DNA from: an uncultured Dialister sp.
GTDB taxonomy: Bacteria; Bacillota; Negativicutes; Veillonellales; Dialisteraceae
Direction: 5' to 3'
Length of the DNA: 29,767 nucleotides
NCBI GenBank assembly: GCA_900541485.1
Contig: UQJW01000013.1
Location: 1 to 29,767 of the forward strand
In this document: piece by piece, positions 7,337 through 15,083 of the stretch
Layout of the letters: every line of letters begins with the position of its first letter
Numbering within the stretch: position 1 is the stretch's first letter
Made by a program: the position numbers and the translations under genes
Notes under the pieces: model-generated
Told to the model about the DNA's origin: nothing
Databases searched by the model: none
What the model saw: the letters and a program-made list of their open reading frames with translations, nothing else

Positions 7337-8735
7337 TGATTTCTCCTTTCGGTTTTCCTTCTCTGGCACAGATCTCCCGTCCTACCACCACACCGGCGGC
7401 AGAGGCCTGGGCCAGTCCCCTTGTAATTCCCGCTCCGTCACCGATGGCAAAGAAATTTTTAAATTTCGTTTCCAGCTGTGGCGACAGTTCTATCCGGGAA
7501 GAGTAAAATTTCACTTCCACTCCGTAAAGAAGTGTATGTCTTGAATTGGCACCGGGTGCTACCTGATCCAGTGCTTCGAACATCTCCATAATATCCTTTA
7601 AAAAACGGTATGGCAAGACCAGAGATAAATCTCCCGGTGTCGCCGACGGCATGGTGGGACGGACAAGACCGCGGCGTATCCTCTCTTCCGTGGAACGGCG
7701 GCCGTCCCTGAGATCGCCGAGACGTTGGACAATCGGTCCCCCGCCGAGCATATTGGCAAGAGATGCGATGTATTTGCCGTATGCAATCGGTTCATTAAAA
7801 GGTCTTGTAAACTGCTTGGATACGAGAATGGCAAAGTTTGTATTTCCACTCTTTTTATGAGCAAAAGAATGACCGTTTACCGTTTGGAGTCCCGCATTAT
7901 TTTCCGTCACCACAAATCCGTAAGGATTCATGCAGAACGTCCGCACCCGGTCATCAAACGATTTGGAGAAATAAACGAGTTTCGACTCGTAGCAGATTTT
8001 TGTAATCGGTTCATACACCTCTGCCGGTGATTCGACACGGACGCCTATATCCACCGCATTGGATTCCGTATGAAGTCCCAGTTTTTTCGCTTCTCCCAAA
8101 AACCATTCCGCACCTTCCCGGCCCGGAGCGGCTACGATATACTTGGCACGGTATTCCTTTCCGCCTGCTTCCACGCCGATAACTGTGCCGTTTTTATCCG
8201 CAATGATTCTGTCCACTGCCGTTTTTGTCATGACTTTCACGTTTGCAGGCAGGGAATCTCTCATATTAGCAAGAATTTCACCGTTCACGTCCGTCCCGAG
8301 ATGGCGGATACGGGCAGGAACGAGCATGAGATCTGCCGCAGAAGAACGACGTTTCAGTTCGTGGATTTCATCGGCAAATTCATCGCCGTAAACTTTCCGT
8401 CCCGCTCCGCCGTAGCGGCAATAGACGGAATCTACATAGGAAATCAGGTGAGCCAATTCCCCTTTATTCATATAATCGTCCAGATTTCCGCCGTAGTCGG
8501 TGGTCAGCGTGAGTTTTCCGTCGGAAAATGCACCGGCGCCGCCCCAGCCGCAAACGATATTTTGCCGTCTTTCTTTCGGCGGTGCGGTTCTGTTTTCATT
8601 CAACGCCACTCTTTCGCGGATATCCAATCCCTTTTCGATAATTAAAACCGATGCGCCCGTATCTGCAAGTTCCAGTGCCGTAAAAATACCGGCCGGTCCC
8701 GCACCGATTACAATCACATCATATGATTCAGCCAT
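7311..8735 (-). CDS. FAD-dependent dehydrogenase/oxidoreductase of the COG2509 family
   Basis: 474 residues. The N-terminal Rossmann dinucleotide motif VIVIGAGPAGIFTALELA (~7-24) ends with a distal acidic residue (IIEKG), binding FAD. NIVCGWGGAGAFSDGKL (~59-75) and a C-terminal FFAIGDGAGITRGLAQASAAG block (~430-450), which closes the FAD site, are characteristic of the uncharacterised COG2509 flavoproteins. The substrate is not known for the family. It is cytoplasmic. It is the first gene of an operon with purB and purA and overlaps purB by 26 bp, an intimate arrangement suggesting co-expression, though a role in purine metabolism is only inference. The start at 8735 has AAAGGG about 11 bases upstream, a slightly long spacing. 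Confidence 0.85.
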   Translation of the reverse strand: MAESYDVIVIGAGPAGIFTALELADTGASVLIIEKGLDIRERVALNENRTAPPKERRQNIVCGWGGAGAFSDGKLTLTTDYGGNLDDYMNKGELAHLISYVDSVYCRYGGAGRKVYGDEFADEIHELKRRSSAADLMLVPARIRHLGTDVNGEILANMRDSLPANVKVMTKTAVDRIIADKNGTVIGVEAGGKEYRAKYIVAAPGREGAEWFLGEAKKLGLHTESNAVDIGVRVESPAEVYEPITKICYESKLVYFSKSFDDRVRTFCMNPYGFVVTENNAGLQTVNGHSFAHKKSGNTNFAILVSKQFTRPFNEPIAYGKYIASLANMLGGGPIVQRLGDLRDGRRSTEERIRRGLVRPTMPSATPGDLSLVLPYRFLKDIMEMFEALDQVAPGANSRHTLLYGVEVKFYSSRIELSPQLETKFKNFFAIGDGAGITRGLAQASAAGVVVGREICAREGKPKGEINDSEIHQK

Positions 8736-8822
8736 GCCATCATCACCCTTTACACAGTAAAGTCACCGTTTCCTTAAAACCCCGATACATCCGGAAAGCG
8801 GACGGCTTCCTAAAAATGACAC

Positions 8823-8844
8823 AAAAAAAGCCCCAAACGGGGGC
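8823..8844 (-). terminator. Leader terminator or attenuator upstream of the COG2509-purB-purA operon
   Basis: On the minus strand GCCCC (8840-8844) pairs with GGGGC (8830-8834) and is followed by seven T (8823-8829). It begins only about 25 bp after the predicted transcription start, about 90 bp before the first gene, with no minus-strand gene upstream. A conditional terminator in a short leader is the simplest reading; a very short RNA is the alternative. Confidence 0.7.
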
Positions 8845-8871
8845 GAAGATATAGTACATATCCCTTATTTG

Positions 8872-8900
8872 ATTTTACAGTACCCATGAAATGATGTCAA
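8872..8900 (-). promoter_or_regulatory. Promoter of the COG2509-purB-purA operon
   Basis: Minus strand: perfect -35 TTGACA (8895-8900), 17-bp spacer, -10 TAAAAT (8872-8877). One of the strongest promoters in the window, divergent from the tautomerase promoter. Confidence 0.8.
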
Positions 8901-8979
8901 ATAAAAATAATGTTTCCCACTCCCCGGACAAACACAAAAAATTTCTGTCTTTTACGAATGTCCGCCTCTCTTTTTAATT

Positions 8980-8988
8980 TGCTATAAT
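8980..8988 (+). promoter_or_regulatory. Extended -10 promoter of the tautomerase gene
   Basis: TGCTATAAT is a perfect extended -10 about 42 bp before the start codon, without a recognisable -35. Confidence 0.6.
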
Positions 8989-9030
8989 AAAATAAAAGTA
9001 TTCCCTATTTTTATGACAGGAGATGTTTCT

Positions 9031-9327
9031 ATGCCTTACGTACATATCAAAATCACCCGTGAAGGAGCCACGGCGGAACAAAAAGCGGAATTAATCAAAG
9101 GAGCGACGAAACTTCTTTCTGATGTGCTGCATAAAAATCCTGCCACCACGGTGGTTACTATCGAAGAAGTCGATATGGACAGCTGGGGCATCGGCGGAAA
9201 TCCCGTTGTCATTGCACGGGCGAAAGCCAAGAAAAAGGAGCAGGAAATCGAAAAACTGAAAGCCGAAAAAGCCGCTTTGGAAAGACAACTTGCCGCATTG
9301 GGCAAAAAGGAAATTATTTTTGCATAA
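9031..9327 (+). CDS. 4-oxalocrotonate tautomerase-family protein with a coiled-coil C-terminal tail
   Basis: 98 residues from MPYVHIKITREGAT. This ATG is chosen because AGGAG is well placed upstream and because the family needs Pro as the mature first residue, where it is the catalytic base. Residues 2-62 follow the 4-OT pattern (beta strand, helix with EQKAELIKGAT, then TTVVTIEEVD and WGIGG). After that a tail of about 35 residues, rich in K, E, A and L with heptad-like spacing (EIEKLKAEKAALERQLAAL), predicts a coiled coil not present in classical 60-residue 4-OT enzymes. The substrate is unknown. It is monocistronic with its own promoter and terminator. Confidence 0.85.
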   Translation: MPYVHIKITREGATAEQKAELIKGATKLLSDVLHKNPATTVVTIEEVDMDSWGIGGNPVVIARAKAKKKEQEIEKLKAEKAALERQLAALGKKEIIFA

Positions 9328-9340
9328 ACAGATGATTAGT

Positions 9341-9366
9341 GGCAGGGGGAAATCCTGCCGCTTTTT
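9341..9366 (+). terminator. Terminator of the tautomerase gene
   Basis: GGCAGG (9341-9346) and CCTGCC (9354-9359) form a hairpin followed by GCTTTTT. It marks the last clearly native sequence before the tet(O) unit. Confidence 0.85.
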
Positions 9367-9384
9367 CTGCTTTAGTTTGTCAGC

Positions 9385-9413
9385 TTGACAAATAAAGGGT
9401 TAAGGAATATAAT
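9385..9413 (+). promoter_or_regulatory. tet(O) promoter
   Basis: Perfect consensus: TTGACA (9385-9390), 17 bp, TATAAT (9408-9413). The long untranslated leader that follows (about 270 bp) is typical of ribosomal-protection tetracycline resistance genes. Confidence 0.9.
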
Positions 9414-9445
9414 TAGATTCAGTATTATACAAGGAGTTAATAAAT

Positions 9446-9469
9446 ATGCGGCAAGGTATTCTTAAATAA
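9446..9469 (+). CDS. tet(O) leader peptide MRQGILK
   Basis: A seven-codon ORF with AAGGAG ten bases upstream. Its 3' half (GTATTCTTAAA, 9456-9466) is perfectly complementary to TTTAAGAATAC at 9548-9558. Ribosome position on this ORF would therefore decide leader folding, as in the transcriptional attenuation model for tet(M)-type genes. That model is established knowledge; the complementarity is read here. Confidence 0.75.
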   Translation: MRQGILK

Positions 9470-9620
9470 ACTGTCAATTTGATAGTGGGAACAAAAAGTA
9501 GCAGTCCCGTTTCACTTTTAATATGGGGCTTAGTTTTTTGTACCCAGTTTAAGAATACTTTTATCATGTAATTTTATATGCCCGAAAACATATAAGTGTT
9601 TTGGGGCTATTGGAGTTATT

Positions 9621-9657
9621 TACCCAGTGATAGGAGTATTTATCACTGGGTATTTTT
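9621..9657 (+). terminator. tet(O) leader attenuator hairpin
   Basis: TACCCAGTGATA (9621-9632) pairs perfectly with TATCACTGGGTA (9641-9652) and is followed by five T. It lies 37 bp before the tet(O) start and is the classic attenuator terminator of tet(M)/tet(O)/tet(W)-type leaders. Confidence 0.85.
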
Positions 9658-9693
9658 ATGCCCTTTTTTGGGTGTTGATAGGAGGAAAATCAC

Positions 9694-11613
9694 ATGAAAA
9701 TAATTAACTTAGGCATTCTGGCTCACGTTGACGCAGGAAAGACAACATTAACGGAAAGTTTATTGTATACCAGTGGTGCAATTGCAGAACTAGGGAGCGT
9801 AGATGAAGGCACAACAAGGACAGATACAATGAATTTGGAGCGTCAAAGGGGAATCACTATCCAGACAGCAGTGACATCTTTTCAGTGGGAGGATGTAAAA
9901 GTCAACATTATAGATACGCCAGGCCATATGGATTTTTTGGCGGAAGTATACCGTTCTTTATCCGTATTAGACGGAGCAGTATTATTAGTTTCTGCAAAGG
10001 ATGGCATACAGGCACAGACCCGTATACTGTTTCATGCACTACAGATAATGAAGATTCCGACAATTTTTTTCATCAATAAAATTGACCAAGAGGGGATTGA
10101 TTTGCCAATGGTATATCGGGAAATGAAAGCAAAGCTTTCTTCGGAAATTATAGTGAAGCAAAAGGTTGGGCAGCATCCCCATATAAATGTAACGGACAAT
10201 GACGATATGGAACAGTGGGATGCGGTAATTATGGGAAACGATGAACTATTAGAGAAATATATGTCAGGGAAACCGTTTAAAATGTCAGAACTGGAACAGG
10301 AAGAAAACAGGAGATTCCAAAACGGAACGTTATTTCCCGTTTATCACGGAAGCGCTAAAAACAATCTGGGGATTCGGCAGCTTATAGAAGTAATTGCCAG
10401 TAAATTTTATTCATCAACGCCTGAAGGTCAATCTGAACTATGCGGGCAGGTTTTTAAGATTGAATATTCAGAGAAAAGGCGGCGTTTTGTTTATGTGCGT
10501 ATATATAGCGGAACATTGCATTTGAGGGATGTTATTAGAATATCTGAAAAAGAGAAAATAAAAATCACAGAGATGTGTGTTCCGACAAACGGTGAATTAT
10601 ATTCATCCGATACAGCCTGCTCTGGTGATATTGTAATTTTACCAAATGATGTTTTGCAGCTAAACAGTATTTTGGGGAACGAAATACTGTTGCCGCAGAG
10701 AAAATTTATTGAAAATCCTCTCCCTATGCTCCAAACAACGATTGCAGTAAAGAAATCTGAACAGCGGGAAATATTGCTTGGGGCACTTACAGAAATTTCA
10801 GATGGCGACCCTCTTTTAAAATATTATGTGGATACTACAACGCATGAGATTATACTTTCTTTTTTGGGGAATGTGCAGATGGAAGTCATTTGTGCCATCC
10901 TTGAGGAAAAATATCATGTGGAGGCAGAAATAAAAGAGCCTACTGTTATATATATGGAAAGACCGCTTAGAAAAGCAGAATATACCATCCACATAGAAGT
11001 CCCGCCAAATCCTTTCTGGGCTTCTGTCGGGTTGTCCATAGAGCCGCTCCCTATTGGAAGCGGAGTGCAGTATGAAAGCAGAGTTTCACTTGGATATTTA
11101 AATCAATCGTTCCAAAATGCGGTTATGGAGGGGGTTCTTTATGGCTGCGAGCAGGGGCTGTATGGATGGAAAGTGACAGACTGTAAAATCTGTTTTGAAT
11201 ATGGATTGTATTATAGTCCTGTAAGTACCCCCGCAGACTTTCGGCTGCTTTCCCCTATCGTATTGGAGCAGGCTTTAAAAAAAGCAGGGACAGAACTATT
11301 AGAGCCATATCTCCACTTTGAAATTTATGCACCGCAGGAATATCTCTCACGGGCGTATCATGATGCTCCAAGGTATTGTGCAGATATTGTAAGTACTCAG
11401 ATAAAGAATGACGAGGTCATTCTGAAAGGAGAAATCCCTGCTAGATGTATTCAAGAATACAGGAACGATTTAACTTATTTCACAAATGGGCAGGGAGTCT
11501 GCTTGACAGAGTTAAAAGGATACCAGCCAGCTATTGGTAAATTTATTTGCCAACCCCGCCGCCCGAATAGCCGTATAGATAAGGTTCGGCATATGTTCCA
11601 CAAGTTAGCTTAA
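9694..11613 (+). CDS. tet(O): Tetracycline resistance ribosomal protection protein Tet(O)
   Basis: 639 residues, full length, ATG with AGGAGG seven bases upstream. Tet(O) is an EF-G-like GTPase that binds the ribosome and ejects tetracycline from the A site. GTPase motifs are intact: G1 AHVDAGKT at 10-17, RGITI at 52-56, G3 DTPGH at 74-78 and G4 NKID at 128-131. The C-terminus [19 protein letters not shown] is typical. By recalled sequence it matches Tet(O) along its whole length rather than Tet(W) or an O/W mosaic, but allele-level differences cannot be judged here. The gene and leader are more A/T-rich than all neighbours and the strand is opposite to the downstream operon. No integrase, recombinase or insertion sequence flanks it in this window. 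Acquired gene; expression is likely inducible through the leader attenuator. Confidence 0.97.
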   Translation: MKIINLGILAHVDAGKTTLTESLLYTSGAIAELGSVDEGTTRTDTMNLERQRGITIQTAVTSFQWEDVKVNIIDTPGHMDFLAEVYRSLSVLDGAVLLVSAKDGIQAQTRILFHALQIMKIPTIFFINKIDQEGIDLPMVYREMKAKLSSEIIVKQKVGQHPHINVTDNDDMEQWDAVIMGNDELLEKYMSGKPFKMSELEQEENRRFQNGTLFPVYHGSAKNNLGIRQLIEVIASKFYSSTPEGQSELCGQVFKIEYSEKRRRFVYVRIYSGTLHLRDVIRISEKEKIKITEMCVPTNGELYSSDTACSGDIVILPNDVLQLNSILGNEILLPQRKFIENPLPMLQTTIAVKKSEQREILLGALTEISDGDPLLKYYVDTTTHEIILSFLGNVQMEVICAILEEKYHVEAEIKEPTVIYMERPLRKAEYTIHIEVPPNPFWASVGLSIEPLPIGSGVQYESRVSLGYLNQSFQNAVMEGVLYGCEQGLYGWKVTDCKICFEYGLYYSPVSTPADFRLLSPIVLEQALKKAGTELLEPYLHFEIYAPQEYLSRAYHDAPRYCADIVSTQIKNDEVILKGEIPARCIQEYRNDLTYFTNGQGVCLTELKGYQPAIGKFICQPRRPNSRIDKVRHMFHKLA

Positions 11614-11671
11614 CAGCTTGCAAAAGTCATATAAAATGAGATTTGAAAGGATTAGAGACTAATTATGATGA

Positions 11672-11788
11672 AATGCGAATGGATATTGTGTCCTGGCGGA
11701 TCCTCTTCTTTGGAAAGCACCGCCGGAATTTACCATTGATACGAAATCGCTCAAAAAAGAAAAGAAGAAGAAAAAACATAAGAAGTAA
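11672..11788 (+). pseudogene. 3' remnant of a host gene with a lysine-rich C-terminus
   Basis: Downstream of tet(O) one frame is open from 11672 to the TAA at 11786-11788 and ends APPEFTIDTKSLKKEK followed by a run of Lys and HKK. The lysine-rich tail, its end just before a strong terminator, and base composition like the host suggest the true end of a plus-strand gene. Its 5' part was lost when the tet(O) segment arrived. No start codon with a ribosome site is seen. The junction lies somewhere in 11620-11700. I do not recognise the protein. Confidence 0.5.
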
Positions 11789-11796
11789 AGCAAGAG

Positions 11797-11827
11797 AAAA
11801 GGAACAGCCTGACGCCGTTCCTTTTTT
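11797..11827. terminator. Bidirectional terminator
   Basis: AAAAGGAAC (11797-11805) and GTTCCTTTT (11817-11825) form a perfect 9-bp hairpin with T-runs on both strands. It ends the minus-strand exported-protein operon and the truncated plus-strand gene. Confidence 0.85.
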
Positions 11828-11835
11828 ATTTCCTT

Positions 11836-12609
11836 TTACCGTGCATACCGTAGTGCCAAACGGTCGCCGCCCGCTTTGATGACGGCGTGACCGCTTTCGG
11901 GGCCTGCCAGGAAAAGTACCCTGTATGATTTTTCATAAGGGAAAATATACATTTTGATATAGAGCGGAACGGTAATTCCGTCAACCGCCGCCACGGCACG
12001 GACGCCTGCCGTATAGATACGCGGGGATTCCTTCAGGCGGTGAAGCTGCTCCGTTTCCAAATAATCGACAGCTACCAGGTTGTAAGGAATATATACTCTT
12101 TTATTTTTTGTCAATTCATTGAGCATCCGCACAGCTCCCACACTCACGCCATTCCATATATTTTCCGATGACAAGAGGATAAGGTTGAAGCGGTACAATT
12201 CCTGCCGTGACCGTTCGGGAAGCGGAGTACTTCCGAACATATCCTGCAAAAGATATTTATCTTCTTCCCTCGTAAATTCCGAATGAACGGCCAAAGCAGG
12301 TACGAATTCGCCTTTTTGACGGAACAGGATTTCCCCATAAAGGCCCTGCTCTGTCGCCTCCGGCGGCAAGTATGCGATATCCGGCGGTGTATTTTCCTTT
12401 TTCAAAAATCCTTTAGCCCCGGGAGAAAGCAAGGCCTCTCTCAGAACGGACACCATGCCCTGCCCGTTTACCACTTCCCCCTGCCCGTTCGTGGGAAGGG
12501 CTGACAGGTTCAGCAAAGAAGAAAAATTATTTGTCCCCGTATTCGCCGAAACGGGACAAGCAGCGAAAAGACACGCCGCCAAAAAAGCACCTGTCCATGT
12601 TTTCATCAT
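11836..12609 (-). CDS. Exported protein of unknown function, module B, second copy (B')
   Basis: 257 residues with a Sec signal peptide (KTWTGAFLAACLFAACPVSA, cleavage about residue 22); the N-terminal Cys residues do not form a clear lipobox. I do not recognise a family. The C-terminal half is plainly paralogous to the 13467-14321 product. Shared blocks are an LxSSEN/LYSAEA-type helix followed by NG, and VDG-(F/I)-x-(M/V)-PLY followed by a K-rich hairpin and a final GADKLA/GGDRLA helix. The start overlaps the upstream A' gene by ATGA, so the two are translationally coupled. It is the last gene of the array, closed by a bidirectional terminator. Predicted periplasmic, or attached to the envelope. 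Confidence 0.8.
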   Translation of the reverse strand: MMKTWTGAFLAACLFAACPVSANTGTNNFSSLLNLSALPTNGQGEVVNGQGMVSVLREALLSPGAKGFLKKENTPPDIAYLPPEATEQGLYGEILFRQKGEFVPALAVHSEFTREEDKYLLQDMFGSTPLPERSRQELYRFNLILLSSENIWNGVSVGAVRMLNELTKNKRVYIPYNLVAVDYLETEQLHRLKESPRIYTAGVRAVAAVDGITVPLYIKMYIFPYEKSYRVLFLAGPESGHAVIKAGGDRLALRYAR

Positions 12610-13346
12610 TTCTTTCCCTCCGCCGCTTTTTTGATATAAGGAGCAAAATAAGCACCTGACGGCTGATCACTTATGAAAAGCGTATACACCGTCTCTTTCT
12701 CTCCCGGATAGATAAGACCGCCTGCAAAAGCAGGAAGCACACAGCCGTTACAGTCAATGACCGCTTTCACAAATCCGATTCTGTAGGGCTGCCCCGTTTT
12801 GGACATTTTATCCTTCCAGCCTTCTTTTCCTGTCACATATATTTTGATTCCTTGACTTACCAAACGACTTTGTAAAGGTTCTGCCGCCACCCATTCCTTA
12901 CTCTTTAAGAAATTACGAAGCACTTCATTTTTCTCTTCTCCCGGTTTTTTCATTTTTTCTTGTTTCTGATGATTACGGGCAAGCAGTTTCTCCAATATTT
13001 CTCTGTCTTTCCCTGACAAGGAAGCGGAAACCGCCACAGCTTGGTGAAACGCTTCGGGTGTATACGAACGGAGCTGGTAAATCTTCATTTTATCCGTTAT
13101 ATTCTGCGGTACCTCTCCAAGAGAAGATGAACCGGGAATCAAATCTGTACCGCTTTTTACGATATTTTTTTCTTTCCCGGCGAGTGAATTTCCGGGACGG
13201 CTGAAAAAAGATTCCTCCATGGTCCAAACATCGACTTTGTCACCGAAATCAAGCACTTCTCCGCTAGGCAGTTTTAATGTGTCCGCAAAAGCGGAGCCTG
13301 TCAAAAGTGACACAAAAAGACAGAACGCGGTTATTATTTTCTTCAT
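12606..13346 (-). CDS. Exported protein of unknown function, module A, second copy (A')
   Basis: 246 residues from MKKIITAFCLFVSLLTGSAF; this ATG has AGAGG upstream and starts a textbook signal peptide ending ADT (about residue 21). The mature protein begins LKLPSGEVLDFGDKVDVW, matching LPLPGGHVLPLGRQVTV in the 14318-15040 product. A second shared block is YQLRSYTPEAFHQAVAVSASLS versus YQLKTEKPDAYHQALAFSATIS. The C-terminal strand-rich part (YTLFISDQPSGAYFAPYIKKA) also aligns. It contains two Cys in DCNGC. Family not recognised. It has its own extended -10 promoter and is coupled to B' downstream. Confidence 0.8.
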   Translation of the reverse strand: MKKIITAFCLFVSLLTGSAFADTLKLPSGEVLDFGDKVDVWTMEESFFSRPGNSLAGKEKNIVKSGTDLIPGSSSLGEVPQNITDKMKIYQLRSYTPEAFHQAVAVSASLSGKDREILEKLLARNHQKQEKMKKPGEEKNEVLRNFLKSKEWVAAEPLQSRLVSQGIKIYVTGKEGWKDKMSKTGQPYRIGFVKAVIDCNGCVLPAFAGGLIYPGEKETVYTLFISDQPSGAYFAPYIKKAAEGKK

Positions 13347-13380
13347 ACAGCACCTCTTACTTATCATTACCGTTTTTCTT

Positions 13381-13389
13381 ATTATAGCA
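13381..13389 (-). promoter_or_regulatory. Extended -10 promoter of the A'-B' pair
   Basis: Minus-strand TGCTATAAT, identical to the tautomerase -10, about 35 bp before the A' start and downstream of the B terminator. The second module can therefore be transcribed independently. Confidence 0.6.
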
Positions 13390-13421
13390 AATTTCAAAAA
13401 CGGTTTTTCCGGATTTCCCAT

Positions 13422-13453
13422 AAAAAAACGCCGCCCCTGATGAGCAGCGTTTT
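13422..13453 (-). terminator. Terminator between the two exported-protein modules
   Basis: On the minus strand AAAACGCTGC (13444-13453) pairs with GCGGCGTTTT (13425-13434) followed by T-run. One pair is a G-U wobble only on the minus-strand RNA (A-C mismatch on the other strand), which fits termination of gene B. Confidence 0.8.
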
Positions 13454-13466
13454 CTGAATTTTTATT

Positions 13467-14321
13467 TTATTTCATACTTTCTTCCGCCAGTTTGTCCGCC
13501 CCGTTTTTCATCATTTCTCTTTCCGCATCACTGGTAACAACGCCGAGAATGCGGCAATTTTCTCCTTTTTTGATGATGTAGGCTCTGAAATAGAGAGGCA
13601 TTATAAATCCGTCGACCTGTCCCAAAAATCTTCCGCCGAAAGTGCAGACATTCTTTTCCTTCCGTTGCACCGGTTCTATATCTTTGATTTGCACCGTTGC
13701 GAAATCAAGGGGCAGTTTTTCTTTCTTGTTTTTATTTTCAAGCGCAATTCCGCTTCGGAAGGTACCGTTCATCATGGCTTCCGCACTGTAAAGAACCATA
13801 TTTGCACTTGCCATTACCTCTTTTGCCGTTTCCGCAGGTTCCCCGGTCCCGTCGTTTTCAAAAAGTGCTTTCATCTCTGCAGGCACCTGGTTTCCGGGAA
13901 TGATAAAGTTAATGACAAAAGCCATGGCCGTCACATCTTTTTTTACAATAAGCTCACCGAAAGGCAAAGTATCGCCGTCTTTCCATGGCAATCCGGGGCG
14001 GTTTCCCCGATTCTCCGTGACGGCTCCCTCCGGATTTGTATAGCGGACAGGTATAAATTCCGCGTCCCCGCCGAGATGCATTTTTTGTTTTAAAAAAGGC
14101 TGAGGAGGCTCCGGCATCTTTTGCAGATTTACGGAAGCAGAACCGGCGCCCTTGTCAACTTTTTGATGCTCCGGTCCGTATCCCCAAGCATTATGCGATC
14201 CTATTTCGGGCTTTGCTGCGTCAAGTATGGAAAAATAACCCATCCCGTTTTGTGCCGCCGCTCCGTAACCGCCGAAAACAAGCAGGCCTGCCGTAATCCA
14301 TGCAGCGATTTCCTTTTTCAT
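13467..14321 (-). CDS. Exported protein of unknown function, module B, first copy
   Basis: 284 residues with a signal peptide (MKKEIAAWITAGLLVFGGYG, cleavage near AAAQ at 21-24). No known domain recognised. The C-terminal ~110 residues match the B' protein: MVLYSAEAMMNGT, a central strand with QIKDIEP, then VDGFIMPLYFRAYIIKKG and a terminal GADKLAEES helix. The alternating hydrophobic pattern predicts a beta-rich C-terminal domain closed by a helix. The mature N-terminal half is more divergent from B'. The start overlaps the stop of module A by ATGA. Predicted periplasmic. Function unknown; A and B are probably partners given the conserved coupling in both copies. Confidence 0.8.
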   Translation of the reverse strand: MKKEIAAWITAGLLVFGGYGAAAQNGMGYFSILDAAKPEIGSHNAWGYGPEHQKVDKGAGSASVNLQKMPEPPQPFLKQKMHLGGDAEFIPVRYTNPEGAVTENRGNRPGLPWKDGDTLPFGELIVKKDVTAMAFVINFIIPGNQVPAEMKALFENDGTGEPAETAKEVMASANMVLYSAEAMMNGTFRSGIALENKNKKEKLPLDFATVQIKDIEPVQRKEKNVCTFGGRFLGQVDGFIMPLYFRAYIIKKGENCRILGVVTSDAEREMMKNGADKLAEESMK

Positions 14322-15040
14322 CGGATTCCCTCCATTCCCTTTTTCAGAACAGGTTCCATGACTCTTCCTGTCACCTGGTTTGTGAAAATAATCGTCAGAC
14401 CTGCTTCCTTATCATTGGCAATGCCTACGATAAAGCCGTAGCAAGGATAGCGGTATCCTTCCTGTTCACGGTCACTGTAGAGAGAAATCATCACGCAGCT
14501 GTCCCCGTTGGGAAGGACGCTCTCTTTTCTTTCTTTTTTCTCCTCCGCCTCTTTGGCAAGACTGTTCAAAAAGGCTTTCCTGAAATCTTTTTCCGTTTCC
14601 GCCGCAGGATATTTTTCCGGGTCCTTTTTATGAAGAATCTCTTGTGTTTCATTGATTTTCAACCAATCTTCACGGCTGATTGTTGCAGAAAAGGCAAGTG
14701 CCTGGTGGTAAGCGTCGGGTTTTTCCGTCTTAAGCTGGTAAAAACGGCCTTTCCGCATCAATTTCCATGTGATTTCCGCCAGTTCTTCACTGTTTTCCCC
14801 CGATCCTGCAGGAAACAGGTCCATGGAATCAAAGGTTTTTTCCAGTTGTTTTTTGATTTGCGGATCGGAAAAAATACGGGCTACCGGTTTGGCAAAATAA
14901 GAATCTTCCCCGCTCTTTACGGTCACCTGCCGGCCCAAAGGAAGTACATGCCCTCCCGGAAGGGGTAAATCATCGGCATACGACGGATTTCCCACGAGCA
15001 ATGCCGCCATAACGGCAAGAGCTGCTGCTGTTTTTTTCAT
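14318..15040 (-). CDS. Exported protein of unknown function, module A, first copy
   Basis: 240 residues from the ATG at 15040, which has AAGGAG seven bases upstream and begins the signal peptide MKKTAAALAVMAALLVGN, cleaved near SYADD at about 22. The mature N-terminus repeats the LP-G-VL-G pattern of the A' protein, and the middle carries the shared YQL...P.A.HQA.A.SA.IS block. The central helical region is charged (EAEEKKERKES). The C-terminus TIIFTNQVTGRVMEPVLKKG resembles both A' and, loosely, the strand-helix ending of the B proteins. It sits 43 bp after the pncB stop with no terminator between them, so pncB-A-B is probably one transcript. Confidence 0.8.
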   Translation of the reverse strand: MKKTAAALAVMAALLVGNPSYADDLPLPGGHVLPLGRQVTVKSGEDSYFAKPVARIFSDPQIKKQLEKTFDSMDLFPAGSGENSEELAEITWKLMRKGRFYQLKTEKPDAYHQALAFSATISREDWLKINETQEILHKKDPEKYPAAETEKDFRKAFLNSLAKEAEEKKERKESVLPNGDSCVMISLYSDREQEGYRYPCYGFIVGIANDKEAGLTIIFTNQVTGRVMEPVLKKGMEGIR

Positions 15041-15083
15041 AAACTTCTCCTTTTCATAGAATGCCCGGAACAAAACCATTCCG

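Noticed and set aside
8736..8900. Canonical purine riboswitch before the purB-purA operon
   Set aside because: The leader before the terminator is only about 25-30 nt and lacks the paired P1-P3 architecture and conserved junction of the purine aptamer.
9694..11613. Mosaic tet(O/W/O) or tet(W)
   Set aside because: The protein follows recalled Tet(O) sequence along its whole length, including central regions where Tet(W) differs strongly; no mosaic switch was apparent by eye.
11643..11879. Plus-strand frame of 78 codons after tet(O)
   Set aside because: It crosses the bidirectional terminator and runs into the antisense of gene B'; the frame ending in the poly-Lys tail at 11788 is the more credible host remnant.
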